A stretch of DNA of 64,000 nucleotides. It comes from Linnemannia elongata. Lineage: Eukaryota > Mortierellomycota > Mortierellomycetes > Mortierellales > Mortierellaceae. Below the pieces are notes generated by a model that was not told the origin of the DNA, did not search any database, and was given only the letters and a program-made list of their open reading frames with translations. A program made the position numbers and the translations under genes. Numbering within the stretch: position 1 is the stretch's first letter; each line of letters opens with the position of its first letter. Positions 41,681 to 52,929 of this stretch are shown here, in pieces. The stretch lies in contig JAXBDG010000023.1 of the NCBI GenBank assembly GCA_036320915.1, forward strand, positions 434,001 to 498,000, given 5' to 3'.

Positions 41681-43938
41681 AGTAAAGGAACTGTGGGTGG
41701 GTTGAGAGTGCTGTGGTTGATTGTTGCGATTAGGCTGTTGGAGTTGGTATCGAGAATTATTTTTTTTTCCTACGCGCTCGATGGCTAGTCTTTATATGAG
41801 AGGAGGATTCTTAGGGCTACCCATTTTCTGGTTACCATTGCTCGATAATAAAGTCTTGGATGTTGTTGTGTATGCCAAGGACAATACAAAAGGGCATGCA
41901 TTTAATTGCTCTATGGTTCGAGGCTATGAGCTAATATATCTCTCCACGAGTAAGATATGTGCATGATGCACACATTCCCATGTCAAAAACACTTATCATT
42001 TCTGCCAACAACAAACTTATCTTTCATGTCAACAAACAAAACTTATCTTTTTGTCAACAAACACAATATCCTATGTGCCAGCCCATGTAGGAATGTCGTT
42101 GTATGAGAAGCAGGGATGAATCAGCGTAAAGCGACAAAGTGAGCTTATTGTTAGAAAATCGCATACATCTTTAATAGACCAACAAGAATTTTCTCAGGCC
42201 CACTGTCCAGACCCAGCTATGTGAGCAATTGGGGTGGAACTAGACCATAATTTCCCCAAATGTATACTCCACTGTACATTGGGAAGAAAAAGAGCCCGAT
42301 ATTAATATTCTTTTGAAATCCAATTGCACCAACATCACCCGATTTAGGAGCCTGCCTCCGTGGACATGCGTTTCTCGCTCTCTTTCAATTTGCCCGATCA
42401 ACCCCGGTGAATAAAGAGCCAGATTTCATATTTCCCATGAAGTAAAGCCTCGAACAAAGTTACTCCGCGATCCCGTACTACTCTACGATTCTAGTGGGAT
42501 GGCTCCATGATTTGCGCATTGTCTTTCACCCTCCTGAAAAATCAAGAAAAGTGAAAAAAGCAGTCTCACGTTCAGTCGTGAAGAACATGCATCACGTGAT
42601 GTAAGTCGTTGTATGTAGCTACCGACACAATGCAGATTGTAACATCAACAGAGATCCTCCTCAAGCTATCCAAGTACTGTGTTGGGCGAATAGACACCTC
42701 CAATGCTTCCCTGTTTGTTTTTCTTTTCATCCCTCCGCGAGCGAATCCGCGGGCACTATTCTAGTGAATCAAATTATTGTCGATTTCACGCAAGATCAAC
42801 CCTTTATGGATAATGTTATTCTTGGTCCAAAAACTCTATGCAACTGGGCAGAGGATTGTTGCGTCGTGACATTCTTTTTCAATAAGATACCAGACAAATG
42901 CAACACTGCTTCGCCAACAAAAGACAATAACACCCAATAGCCAGCAAGTTTCGGTAAGGGTCATGGATAGTTTTCCATTTGAAGACTACCATGAACGATA
43001 ACAGCCCTGGAGTACGAGAAGCAGTTCATGAACCTTTATCACCTTGTGTTGTTGCGGAGAGAGATTATTTAAGGTATTTTTTTTTCTTTTCTTTCTTCAT
43101 CACCAGGATGTTCGTGGACGTACAAGCAAACCAAACAGGGACTTTTTTTTTACGAATTACCTAGATAGTTGTCGTTGAGGCTGATGACTGACAGTATGTA
43201 AGAGTAGACACGATCTAACTAGCGAAGAAAGGAAGGGCGGGTGTGTCATTCCGACGGATATGGTGTGAGCGCTTCTCCTTTCTCTCTCCCTCTTCGTTTG
43301 TCGTTCGAAAAAGGGCTAAATGGAAAAATATGAATTGCTCCCATCTCCTGCATACAGAAATTATATTTTGGAAACAAAAACAAACGACATCATTTCTCTG
43401 AAGCTCTGTAAGTTCACCCATTTGCAGCTGAAATATTTAATATTATTTTCTTTGTTTGTAGTGCGTTATATGGTATCTGGCTTGCTGGCAGTGCGACATT
43501 GGAATGATCCAATGGGAAAGGGATCCATCAGACAATGGGCAAGGATTGGACTTGACAATACTGATGGCCTTTTGGAACCGTGACTCTGGTGGTGCGGTGA
43601 AGTGGATCTATAACGATGATTACTATCTGTTAACAAAAAGTACTAACCACTAAGATACTATAACTACAAGAATGCCACCGCTAACAAAAAGGGGGATATT
43701 GGCCCTTACCTGATAATGCTCAGGAGGGCTTGGGATCCAAAGAAAAGGGATGATGAAGGGTCCCAAAGCGTGAAGGGAGGACGATGGTTGAAGGCGTGTA
43801 CAGTCTACTTAGTGGAGTATGGGACGGATGTTCGTTAATAAATAAAGGGAACTATTTACTAAGAACAAGCAGAACAATGCTCGCGCGCAAGAAGATAAGT
43901 TCTCGAGGCGCTTACCAAGAGGGGACCAGAGGGATCTC
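41681..43938. other. Intergenic, no supported gene
   Basis: Contains the polygalacturonase promoter and a short repeated AACAAACAAAACTTATC-type segment at about 42000-42070. Some short open frames near 43.3-43.6 kb (for example around RYMVSGLLAVRHWNDPMG) may be remnants of an unrecognised coding sequence, but I cannot assign them. Confidence 0.35.
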
Positions 43939-44551
43939 GTGGTTCCAACGGGAGCGAGGATGAGCGCGGGAAACGCGAGAAATGCGAGGGTTCTGCTTCT
44001 ACAGATAATAATACAAAGGGGAGGCGAAAGGGATAATAAAAAGGGGGGAAAGGGAATCTATATTAGCCAAATGGCACCGAGAGCGTCAAGGACTGAGTTC
44101 TCTGAAGAACGACTGGGAGAGTTCCAAGGAGACCGCATATTGTTGCTGATCGAGACGCAGGTAGGAAAAGAGTGCTGACAATGAAGTAGACCCTTGGGTT
44201 GTTGCTGCTGATAGGGATTGATCCCCAAATCGATGTGTTGTGTGCGGTTTACGCCGTTAGACGATCTGTCGGCCTGTGGTCGGGTGTTGGGCTACAACAG
44301 CGGAGGTCTGGCGGACTCGTGGACAGGGCGTGCTATGGATGATTTGCATCGATTGGCGGCACACAACATGGCGAAAGGAAAGGATCTGAACGAGATCTTG
44401 ATCGTTGTCGATGGGACGAGCGCGGGTGCGCGTCCATACAGGAAGGCGATGGTATACCTGAGTATATCGGGGACTTCCAGTTCGATGTCAAGACAAAAAT
44501 CAAAAGTCGGTTAAATAAATCAGAAAAAGCAGGAGGAGCTGATTTGCTCCA
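43939..44551 (+). other. Degenerate coding-like sequence, unassigned
   Basis: Short frames with protein-like composition occur here, among them LLLIGIDPQIDVLCAVYAV at 44206-44262, which resembles the first RuvC motif (GIDPG) of Fanzor proteins. The frame breaks shortly after. The 103-bp dispersed repeat follows directly, as it also does inside the Fanzor-like remnant at 52.4 kb. This is suggestive but weak. Confidence 0.2.
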
Positions 44552-44654
44552 TCCTTCGTTTTTATTACTAGCTAAATACCCCTTAACCCGTTTGTCCCGG
44601 GAATTGACAGAAACGTGAACAAGTGAACGATCCCCGTTCACATCACCACAGTGG
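44552..44654 (+). repeat. 103-bp dispersed repeat, copy 2
   Basis: Starts ATCCTTCGTTTTTATTACTAG and ends CCGTTCACATCACCACAGTGG, with the hairpin GTGAACGATCCCCGTTCAC near its 3' end. Same length as the copy at 52437. Confidence 0.8.
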
Positions 44655-45428
44655 TAAGAGGGCCCAGAGCAAATGCCAGAGTCTAGAGAGGATGAGAGAG
44701 TTGACAATGACTGCCTTGCCTAGAATGGATAACGTACGTTAAGAGTGGATATTATGATAATACTCCTTTGGATAAGTCGTAGAGATATTTGCTGACATTA
44801 TCAATCGCATGCCCTGGATCTTTCCCATGTCCGACTCGGTTAATTTCAAAGTCTTGGACATAAAATACTTGGAGCTCCTAGTGGCCGCAGTAGAGTCTCG
44901 TATACCTGTCCTCGTATCAGCTGAAACAACAACAGGACCACCACCGGCGCCACTGGAGATATCGGAAAAAAGTTTAGAGTACAGCTCAGGCTATTTAAGA
45001 CAGGACCTCTCCCTTTCTAGATTAAGGACCACATTTTAAAATAAAACGCCTGCTTTCTATTCCTCAGCTGAGGGGGGTGCAACGATCTGACCGGACTCGG
45101 ATATTACATGAAAGAGGAAGAAAGAGAAGAATGAATGTGCAGAAGAACGGGGAACAGGAGCCAGAAGGAATGTAAGTTACTGCAAACTGGGGAACAAGAC
45201 AGAGGGACAGGGGTTCTGTTTATGTTACGAACAGGGAGGAACAAAGATGGGCTTGGAAGTTGGACGGGGTATGGAACGTCTAATTGGTGGCGGAAGGCAC
45301 GTGACCAGAAAATCCAAACCCATGGCGCGTTTAGCGGAACTAAGACATAACCACCTCGCACTTCAGCCTGGTAACCTGGGGCAGACACGACACCTGGCAA
45401 CCTGCGACGAAAACGTGGCAGGGGGGGA

Positions 45429-48400
45429 TCAGATGTCAAAGAACGAATTAAACAGAGGAAGGCCGTAGATGCCCCCAACCGCTCCACCAGGGATGTGCTG
45501 CATTGAGTCCGGGATCGCCCCAGAGAGTAGCTGCTCGGCTGACCCATACTCCCATGCCAGGTCTGCATCCTGCGGCCACGCTTGTGTCCCTGAGAACGTC
45601 GCCTCTGCCATGCTGGGGTATGTGCTGGGCCATTGACCGCCGTCGTGGACGTAGCTCTGCTGAGGTATATGCGAGCTATAGCCCATGTTGTTGCTGTTGC
45701 CGTGAAAACCATTGTGACGTCCGTCCGGTATCGGCGCCACAGGCTCTGGAAACGGGCCTAGTTGCCTCCCATGCTGCAGGCCATTGGCTAAGCTCCCATG
45801 ATTCAGAGCTGCTTGGGTAGCGGTAGTGCCTGAAGTCGCCATCCTTGAAGCCGAAAGATGTGACTCTTCCGCTGGAGCTGCCGGTGTGGATGAATCCCCT
45901 GAGCTCTCTGTCCGGTCCTGGCTTTCAGTGTGATTCTTTCTGCCCTGGCCCCGCATGTCGTCATGAAGACGCTCCTTTATGTCCATCCTATGCCTCCGGG
46001 AGATGGAACAAGCCAGCTTCCATTTCTGGATCGTCTCGGCCATCTCTCGGATATGCTTTGCAGCGACTCGACAGATACTCAGCGATTGATCCGCGTCTTC
46101 ACATTTGCCCTCTTCTTCCCCCGTCCTTGCCTTTCTCCCTATACGATTCGATTGCTCAGAAGAATAAGTATTTCCATCAAATTCGTCCAACCTTTGTGCG
46201 GCATGGATCATGAGCAACAACTTCGTATCGCTCTTGTTCTCAATGACGAAATACATCATCAGGACAAAGGCCGCACCCTCAAGAAATAACCTGCAGCCAT
46301 CTACCACTAATGCACACGTCAAGAAGATGGGCGCTCCCGACACTTCCATCAATCCCTTGGGGTTCCTTCGGGCCGTCATGGTCATCTCGGATGTGGCTGC
46401 GATATTCAACCGCCGATTAAAAAACGAGAACGAGGCCACGAGACCCTCGGAAAGTTCCATCCGTTTCGAGCCCACAGCAGAGATCCGTTGTCGAAGTTCG
46501 CCATCCCGCTGAAGGTCCTCCACAAAGGCTTTTGCAGAGAACGCGCCGTCAAACCGACCCGTGTATATGGCACAGGTGCCAAATGTGCATAGTATCGAGG
46601 AGAGTGTTTGGGACTCGAGCTTTGACCACTCTTCCACCAGACTTGCAGAGGGATGCCAGGCAAAAGGGGCCATACTTTGTTGCTTGACTTGCTCGATCTG
46701 GGCCATCTCTTGAAGGGCTTGTAGAATCATGTCCGTGATGGCATCTTTGAATTGTACACTGGCTACGCCATGCTGCTCCTGTTCCCCAGTTGCGGCAATG
46801 TTCTGGATCTTCGCCAGTGATTCTTGAAACAATGCCATAGATTGAATCCTATACGCAAGCATTGTCCTGCCTTCTCAGAAAAAAAAATCCTTGTGTGAGT
46901 GATCCTCTACTTTTTTTTGACTCGTATCCTATTAATTTTTATCAGTCGATCCATACCTGCAGATCGAAGCATCTCATCGTTATTCTGGCCATGGTTTCCG
47001 GCTGTGATTGTCAGGAACTTGTCCAAGCTAAACGGACCCGCCTTAACTCTTCCCCCTTGTTTGTCAGTCAAAACCATGCACTCTGCATCCTCCACCAACT
47101 CATTCAGGTTCCGCATCGGTCGAATCGTTGACTTGACAAAGATATAATGACCCTCCCAGATCCGCAGATTTATCCAAAGCGACGATTCCACGAGCAATTT
47201 TGCAAGCGAATCCTCCTGTGTTTTGCTCTTAGGACTTGCCAGCACGTTCCTCAGTGCATTAACGGATTTGTCGAGTCCGATCTCACGTGAGATACTCAAG
47301 GCAGTCGTCAAGAGAATCTCGCCTGCAAGTCCGTTTCCTCTGCTTGTCTGCTCCTCCTTGACACCACAGACCGCGGTCCCTATCAAGCTTGGCTCATGAG
47401 CAAGTAGAATCTCGAGTGCCTGAACTGTGTAAATGTCACGCGTCCCTGAAAGGAGCATCTGAGTTCCCAGTCGGTCAACTGTTGCAGAGAGTATCCGCAT
47501 CAGATCCGATGATAATGGATGCCGATGTCGACCTGCTATCACACACATGGATGCGAGGAGGAAGAGAGTCGACTTTGTTGGTTGTCGAACGTAGAGATCG
47601 TAGAGTGACTCAAGCGATGGCAGATGAGGATGCCACGGAAGGTAAGGCTCGATGCTACAAGTTGGAGTCAAGAGATTGATTAGAGGTGACCTTCCCTCTT
47701 TTCGTTGCGATAGTATATTCTGCATCATTACGCACCAGGGTATTAGCTTGTGGCACTCTTCCTTGTCGATCAAGTCCAGCAGATCAACTGTTTTGGCTTC
47801 AGGACACGGTAATAACACTCTTTCCGCAAGGTAGCGTGTAAACTGGGGCTGACGTGCTGCATATTCGACGAGAACGGAGATGGGTCGCCAGACAGATCTC
47901 CAGGTTCGGTCGTGAGATTTTTGGGAGGCCACCGTTTCCTTGTTGGCGGCTGTGGAGAGGTGATCGGACACAAACGTAGAGAACGGTCGTTGGCTGAGTC
48001 GTCGACCATTACCTCCTTCTGATTCTGTTTCGTCTCCTTGCATGTTGCGCGAGGGCTGTAAGCCAGATGTGGATTCTCCATGTCCCGTCTTTTCCGGGCT
48101 TGCGTCCGTACCATTCAGTGATGAGGTAAGAGGCTCCAAAGAGGATTGCGTGAATATCTCGGGTGACAGGTGAAAGTAGGGTGTGGATGATGCGGCTGGT
48201 GCGGCTGGTGAGAGACCTTTAGAATGTGGCGAATGCTCTATCAGTGACGAGAGGGATGAGATATGTGTAGATGCTCCAGAAGGCTTTGTCGTCTGCGAAG
48301 AATGCGGATCAAAACGTAGAGACAATGAAGGTGGTGACCATGGGGACAGGGTCGCCTGCCTAGCGACGGTCTCAGCCGCACTGGCGAGATGAGAAAGTGG

Positions 48401-48808
48401 GTTCCAAGATGTCGCCTGCCTGGACTTGCTGTTTGTGGCGGTGCCTTGACTTTGCTGATCAAGTTCGTTACGCGGCGGGAGTTTTGGCTTCCTCTTCCTG
48501 GCTCCGTCCCAGACGATACAATCGATTTCAAGAATATTACAGCGATGACATCTCTTGGACTTGATGACGGGATCCTGCGAGGATGGGACGAATAGATCCG
48601 GGAGTTCGCAGCGAGCCTTCTTTACACGGCAGCTGAGACAGCTGCGCTTGGCGAGTGGACGCTTGGTTCGCGGGACGGGAGTGGTGAACGTGGGCGGAGA
48701 AGATGGAGCGGGAGTGGTGGGGGAGGGTGGAGAGGGTGGGGAGACGATAGGTGTGCTTGACCCAGGGATTTTAGTAGTTGAGGAGGTGAGGCTAATGGAC
48801 ATTGGCAT
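45429..48808 (-). CDS. Zn2Cys6 fungal transcription factor
   Basis: Two exons: 48808-46957 and 46870-45429, joined by an 86-nt GT-AG intron, giving 1,097 residues. The DNA-binding domain has C57-x2-C60-x6-C67, a long basic linker loop, then C87-x2-C90-x6-C97, the Zn2Cys6 binuclear cluster; the loop between the third and fourth cysteines is unusually long (19 residues). A Ser/Pro-rich region follows, then a helical middle region with the look of the fungal regulatory domain, and a low-complexity Gly/Asn/Gln/Ser C-terminus that may activate transcription. Start: the first ATG in frame before the zinc cluster; sequence further upstream is repetitive and 5'UTR-like. It diverges from the RTA1-like gene at 49368, with about 560 bp between the two starts, so it may control that gene and itself. 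Confidence 0.85.
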
Positions 48809-49007
48809 CTGCTCCGGAGATGAATGTGAGTTTGAGTGTGTCAGGGAGATGAGTGTGTGTAAGTGAGCAAGTGGGTTTCGTGCGAGGGAAATGAGAGTGT
48901 CAGGGAGATGAGTGTGTTTGGTGTGAGGGAAATGAGTGTGAATGTGCGAGGGACGGAGCAGAGAAGGTGGGGGGGTTGGCAGGAGATATTTTGCTCGCAC
49001 CAGAAGC

Positions 49008-49023
49008 ACTCCGATTGCGGAGT
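49008..49023. promoter_or_regulatory. Inverted repeat ACTCCG-N4-CGGAGT
   Basis: A perfect 16-bp inverted repeat with CCG/CGG half-sites, in the region between the divergent Zn2Cys6 factor and the RTA1-like gene. Zn2Cys6 dimers typically bind paired CGG triplets, so it is a candidate site for the neighbouring factor; that link is inferred. Confidence 0.4.
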
Positions 49024-49087
49024 CAGAGACAGAACAGCCAAATTAAGGGTCCACAGAGGTCCGCTGCTCAAAATATATTACAACTAT

Positions 49088-49098
49088 CTCCGCCGGAG
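49088..49098. promoter_or_regulatory. Inverted repeat CTCCG-N1-CGGAG
   Basis: An 11-bp perfect inverted repeat using the same CTCCG/CGGAG half-sites as at 49008, 75 bp nearer the RTA1-like gene. Confidence 0.4.
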
Positions 49099-49169
49099 TT
49101 ATCGTTGTCCGCGATGATCAAGCCTGTGCCAAGAACATAATTCCGGGGAGGCTGTGGCACTTCTACGCA

Positions 49170-49176
49170 TATAAAA
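49170..49176 (+). promoter_or_regulatory. TATA box of RTA1-like gene
   Basis: TATAAAA about 200 bp before ATG 49368, followed by a pyrimidine-rich leader. Confidence 0.5.
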
Positions 49177-49367
49177 ACGCGCACCTCCATTGTTATGTAC
49201 CACCTCGCATCAACAAACAAAACAAAAACATCGCATTTAATCTTGCATTATCTTGCTAAACACCTCGCAGACAACTTCCCTCTCCTAGCTCACACACACT
49301 CTCTTTCCTCTCCTCTCTCCTTGCATACACCACTCTCCTCTCCTTTCACAACAAATCCCCACAAACA

Positions 49368-50514
49368 ATGTCAGAACCTAAACACAACGGCATCCTAAAG
49401 TACGAACCAAGCTTGGTGGGGAATGTCGCCATGGGCGCAATCTACGCGATCGAGGGACTCTTATTCTTATACTACATCGCCCGCCACAAAAACAAATGGG
49501 CCCTCTGTCTCCCCATCGGTGCCCTCGCCTCTGCCGCCGGCTTCTTCCTCAGACTTATGATGGACCCCGACAACTTCAAGCTCACCCTTTACATCGCCCA
49601 GCAGGCCCTTGTCGTCATCTCGCCTTCGGCCTTCCTCGCCTTCAACTACATGCTCTATGGCCGGTTCATTATCGCAATCGATCCAGAGTTCGGCGTCGAC
49701 AAGGCCCAGTCGAGATCTGAAAAATCTCGCTACTCTTTCATTCCACCTCGAATCGTCGGTCGCACCTTTATCTGGTCGGATGCTATCACGTTCTTTATCC
49801 AGATGTCTGCAGGAGGCCTGCAAGCCTCTGGAGCCAAAAACAACCCCTCGCTTGTTAACCTGGGTGACAAGATGTTTCTGGTAGGAGTTTCAGCGCAAGG
49901 TGTCTCTTACTGTCTCTTCACGACCTTGCTCACGGTTGCCGTTAGACGCTTGATCAAAGAGAAACAGAGAACTAGGGTTGCCCAACAAAAGCAGAGTTGG
50001 TTGGGTCTCGATCGAAACACTGCCATGATTGCCGGCAGCTTTTATGCTTCAAGTTTGTTTATCATTGTAAGTGTGGGAGCCCTGGCACGAATGACGTTTA
50101 TTGCTGAGTGCGAGGTTCAGTCCATACTAACCCATATGACATTTTTACCTGTTAAAAACGATATAGATCCGCTCCATCTATCGTGTTGTTGAATTCACGC
50201 AGGGTTACCAGGGAGAGCTGATCAGTAAAGAGAGTAGGTCATTCACTGGGAACTTCACTATAAAACATTTGAGGCGATTCAAGAAGTCTATTGCTAACCT
50301 CACTTTCTTTCTCTTTTATATAGTCTACCTGTTCGTTCTCGATGCAGTGCCTCTGGTCCTTGCTATCGGAGTCTGGGCCATCAACTGGCCCACGGTTCTG
50401 CTCGATAGGATCGCTGTCCAGGTTCGCCAGGAAACGCAGGCCTATAGCATGGAAGTAGGCAATTCCTCCCGTCCCCATAGCAATGAGAGAGGAGACCGAT
50501 CGCGTCTTGTTTAG
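49368..50514 (+). CDS. RTA1-like seven-helix membrane protein
   Basis: Three exons: 49368-50066, 50167-50233 and 50324-50514 (introns 100 and 90 nt), 318 residues. Seven hydrophobic segments span most of the protein. The RTA1 family signature is present across the second intron: IRSIYRVVEFTQGYQGELIS followed by KE-IYLFVLDAVPLVL. Fungal RTA1-family proteins (Rta1, Rsb1 and relatives) act in lipid movement or in resistance to toxic lipids and sterol-active compounds at the plasma membrane. The ligand of this one is unknown. N-terminus MSEPKHNG has no signal peptide, as usual. The gene is intact and shares a promoter region with the divergent Zn2Cys6 factor. Confidence 0.88.
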
Positions 50515-51046
50515 ATTCAAGCAGTTGTTGGAATGGTAGTACACAGCTTAGAGCCATTGTCACATAAAGATGTGCCCCAGACTTAGGAGCACATTCCGTG
50601 AATAGATTCCCCACTCTCATACATCTCCACACTCCTCTTCAAAGGTCCCTCTTCAGATCATAAAGTCCATGCCATTATTGTTGGAACTTGGTTGTGTTGT
50701 CGTAAGGGCTTATTTTTAATTTACCTCGCTTTTTTATCCAATGAAGAAGCTCACCATGTAGTAAAAACTACACATTGGTAAAGTCACTATCTAAGTGGGT
50801 TGCATTAGGCATATTATCCTCTCTGCAAAATAAACGATCACACCTCTTTCTTCCCATTGACTCGACCATACACATACATATAACATACCCCTGCACTTCT
50901 CAGTTGTCCATGGCATGGGGATCGGTCGTTTGTGCCGTGATTGTTTAGTCGTTGGAGGTTAGAAAGCAGTGAAGTGCCTGAGGGGTGAGAGAGATACAAA
51001 AGTTGAGTGTGAGCACGTGATTACATGTTACGTCACCGAAGCATCT
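50515..51046. other. Intergenic, no supported gene
   Basis: 3' flank of the RTA1-like gene and the end of the Fanzor remnant. Nothing recognisable. Confidence 0.4.
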
Positions 51047-51521
51047 CTAGCTACTATTCATTGTCTTGAATGCTTTATGGGAGGTACCTGGGACACTATC
51101 GAGAATGCAGTCGTTGATGTTGCCAGCGGTAATGCTGGTACCCTTGAGAGCTTGGTCGTCCTTGTCTTCAGTGTCCCCAGTGATCACTGTATCCTTGGAG
51201 TTCCCTGAGTCCCCAGTCATCACCGTCGCCATCCATGGATAACGACCATTCTCATCGGCCGTTTGCAGGTACAAAGGCCGCTGTTGGTGGAGCAGGTATC
51301 CTTGGACGGCATTCACCATGATGTGGGCCGCCATATCGTCCCTGTGAAAAGAAGTGCCACAGTCCTCGCAGAATAGCCTCCTGATAGATATCTGGAAAAC
51401 AAATGTGTGGCAGTAGGGGCATTTCTTCGAGGTGTAGTGTTCATTCGCACCAACAACAATGTACCCAGGTGACCTGGCTTAAATAGTGATTGACAAGGTA
51501 AAAAATGAAGCTAAAGAGCCT
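51047..51521 (-). pseudogene. Fanzor (eukaryotic TnpB-like) C-terminal remnant
   Basis: The minus strand reads SPGYIVVGANEHYTSKKCPY, CHTFVFQISIRRLFCEDCG, TSFHRDDMAAHIMVNAVQGY and then LLHQQRPLYLQTADENGRYP. This is the end of the RuvC fold of Fanzor proteins: the Glu of the NE-YTSK-CP motif (displaced RuvC-II acid), a four-cysteine zinc ribbon (CPYC ... CEDC), and the RuvC-III Asp in HRDxxAA. Fanzors are transposon-encoded RNA-guided DNA nucleases. The part upstream of SPGY (GSLASFFTLSITI) still resembles the family but ends in a TAA, and earlier domains are absent, because the sequence runs into the 334-bp palindrome at 51522. It is therefore a broken copy, though its metal-binding residues are preserved. 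Confidence 0.75.
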
Positions 51522-52340
51522 AGCAAAAGTGGTCGCATAGATGCAACTTTTGGGTCATTCTCTTTCTTCTTTCCCAAACGATCTGATTAACATGCTATCT
51601 TATTATATCAAACATTATCCTTAGCCATTGCTGTATCATCACTGCTAAAGAGCTGTTCAGAATGCATATGTTTGTTTATCTCCATTGCTGGTTCAAAAAT
51701 ACAAGGTCCATATGACCACTTTGGCTAATATTAACGCCGGCGAACAATATCCATGTAAAAATTTACATGGGTTTAGCACGGAGCGACCTGTCTTTTTAAA
51801 TACCACAAGCTCAATGCGCTTTCTACAGGCAAACTGAAAGCAGTTCCATACAAAGAACATCAGGTGCAATCTTGAAATAAGAAATATATGGAGCTTTCAT
51901 ATCATTTATTGAAGATATAGCACGATTTCACACCTTGTCGTGATATTACATTCTATTGAGAATGATTGGTTTCACGCATCAAAAGCTTTAGATCCCACTT
52001 GGTGTCCTTTGTATGGAACTGCTTTCAGTTTGCCTGTAGAAAGCGCATTGAGCTTGTGGTATTTAAAAAGACAGGTCGCTCCGTGCTAAACCCATGTAAA
52101 TTTTTACATGGATATTGTTCGCCGGCGTTAATATTAGCCAAAGTGGTCATATGGACCTTGTATTTTTGAACCAGCAATGGAGATAAACAAACATATGCAT
52201 TCTGAACAGCTCTTTAGCAGTGATGATACAGCAATGGCTAAGGATAATGTTTGATATAATAAGATAGCATGTTAATCAGATCGTTTGGGAAAGAAGAAAG
52301 AGAATGACCCAAAAGTTGCATCTATGCGACCACTTTTGCT
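51522..52340. repeat. Perfect palindrome, 334-bp arms
   Basis: Arms 51522-51855 and 52007-52340 appear to be exact reverse complements throughout; spacer 151 bp. Each arm contains CCATGTAAAAATTTACATGG, itself palindromic, followed by GTTTAGCACGG, a motif that also occurs near 12.32 kb. One Fanzor remnant starts at each outer end and reads away from the palindrome. Lack of any mismatch implies a young inversion/duplication or ongoing gene conversion. Confidence 0.92.
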
Positions 52341-52436
52341 CAGTGCTTTATATTGGAGTGAGATGTGGAGGACTCAAGCAACTATTGGAGGAATGGATCA
52401 AAAAGGGAAGAAGTCGGAGAAAAGGAGAAGGAGCAA

Positions 52437-52539
52437 TCCTTCGTTTTTATTACTAGCTAAATACCCCTTAACCAGCCTATCCCAGAAATTGATAGAAACG
52501 CGAGTTAGTGAACGATCCCCGTTCACATCACCACACTGG
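52437..52539 (+). repeat. 103-bp dispersed repeat, copy 3
   Basis: Same ends, length and hairpin (GTGAACGATCCCCGTTCAC) as copy 2 at 44552. It lies inside the Fanzor-like remnant, just before FYAGDDNRNKK. Confidence 0.8.
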
Positions 52540-52540
52540 T

Positions 52541-52810
52541 TGAGACACGTCTGAACAGGTTCTATGCTGGGGATGACAATCGTAACAAGAAGCATGCGTG
52601 GGACTTGGAGCGGGCCAAGCAAGCAGATCCCATGCCCTTGCCGATAGGTTGTTGAATGTGGTAGGAGGAAGTCTTGGTCGGCGAGTCGAGGACAACGAGG
52701 ATAAGGATCCCATTCTGTTCGGAGTTGGCTTGGGCCAGTTCTCCAGCGACTCTAAGCTTTCATCACTGCATTCCACATTCCTCTCGTACTTTTTGTCCAA
52801 ACGGTAAGTC
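52541..52810 (+). pseudogene. Fanzor middle-part remnant
   Basis: The plus strand encodes RFYAGDDNRNKKHAWDLERA and, after a frameshift near 52625, DRLLNVVGGSLGRRVEDN and FGVGLGQFSSDSKLSSLHST then FLSYFLSKR. This corresponds to the Fanzor segment between RuvC-I and the zinc ribbon (the GVGLGQF strand and the helix leading to ARSLGYIVVG). At 52806 it meets CGGTAAGT, either a splice donor or a stop, and the zinc-ribbon part does not follow. Together with the opposite-strand C-terminal piece at 51.0-51.5 kb it shows that at least two Fanzor copies, or one copy split by inversion, were here. Not functional. Confidence 0.6.
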
Positions 52811-52929
52811 TTTGTCATCAACGTCTTTGATAAAATCGCTGATATAATTCAAGTGTTAAAAACTGGCGTACTCTTTGACTCTCAATGTTTAGGTACGCTA
52901 CCTATACACACATTGTTCAAAAAATAACT

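Noticed and set aside
43320..43583. 87-residue frame with RYMVSGLLAVRHWNDPMG
   Set aside because: Protein-like, perhaps with an intron, but too short and without a recognised family, so not listed as a gene.
45104..45712. 202-residue minus-strand frame downstream of the Zn2Cys6 gene
   Set aside because: It overlaps the real C-terminal exon in another frame and has no recognisable features.
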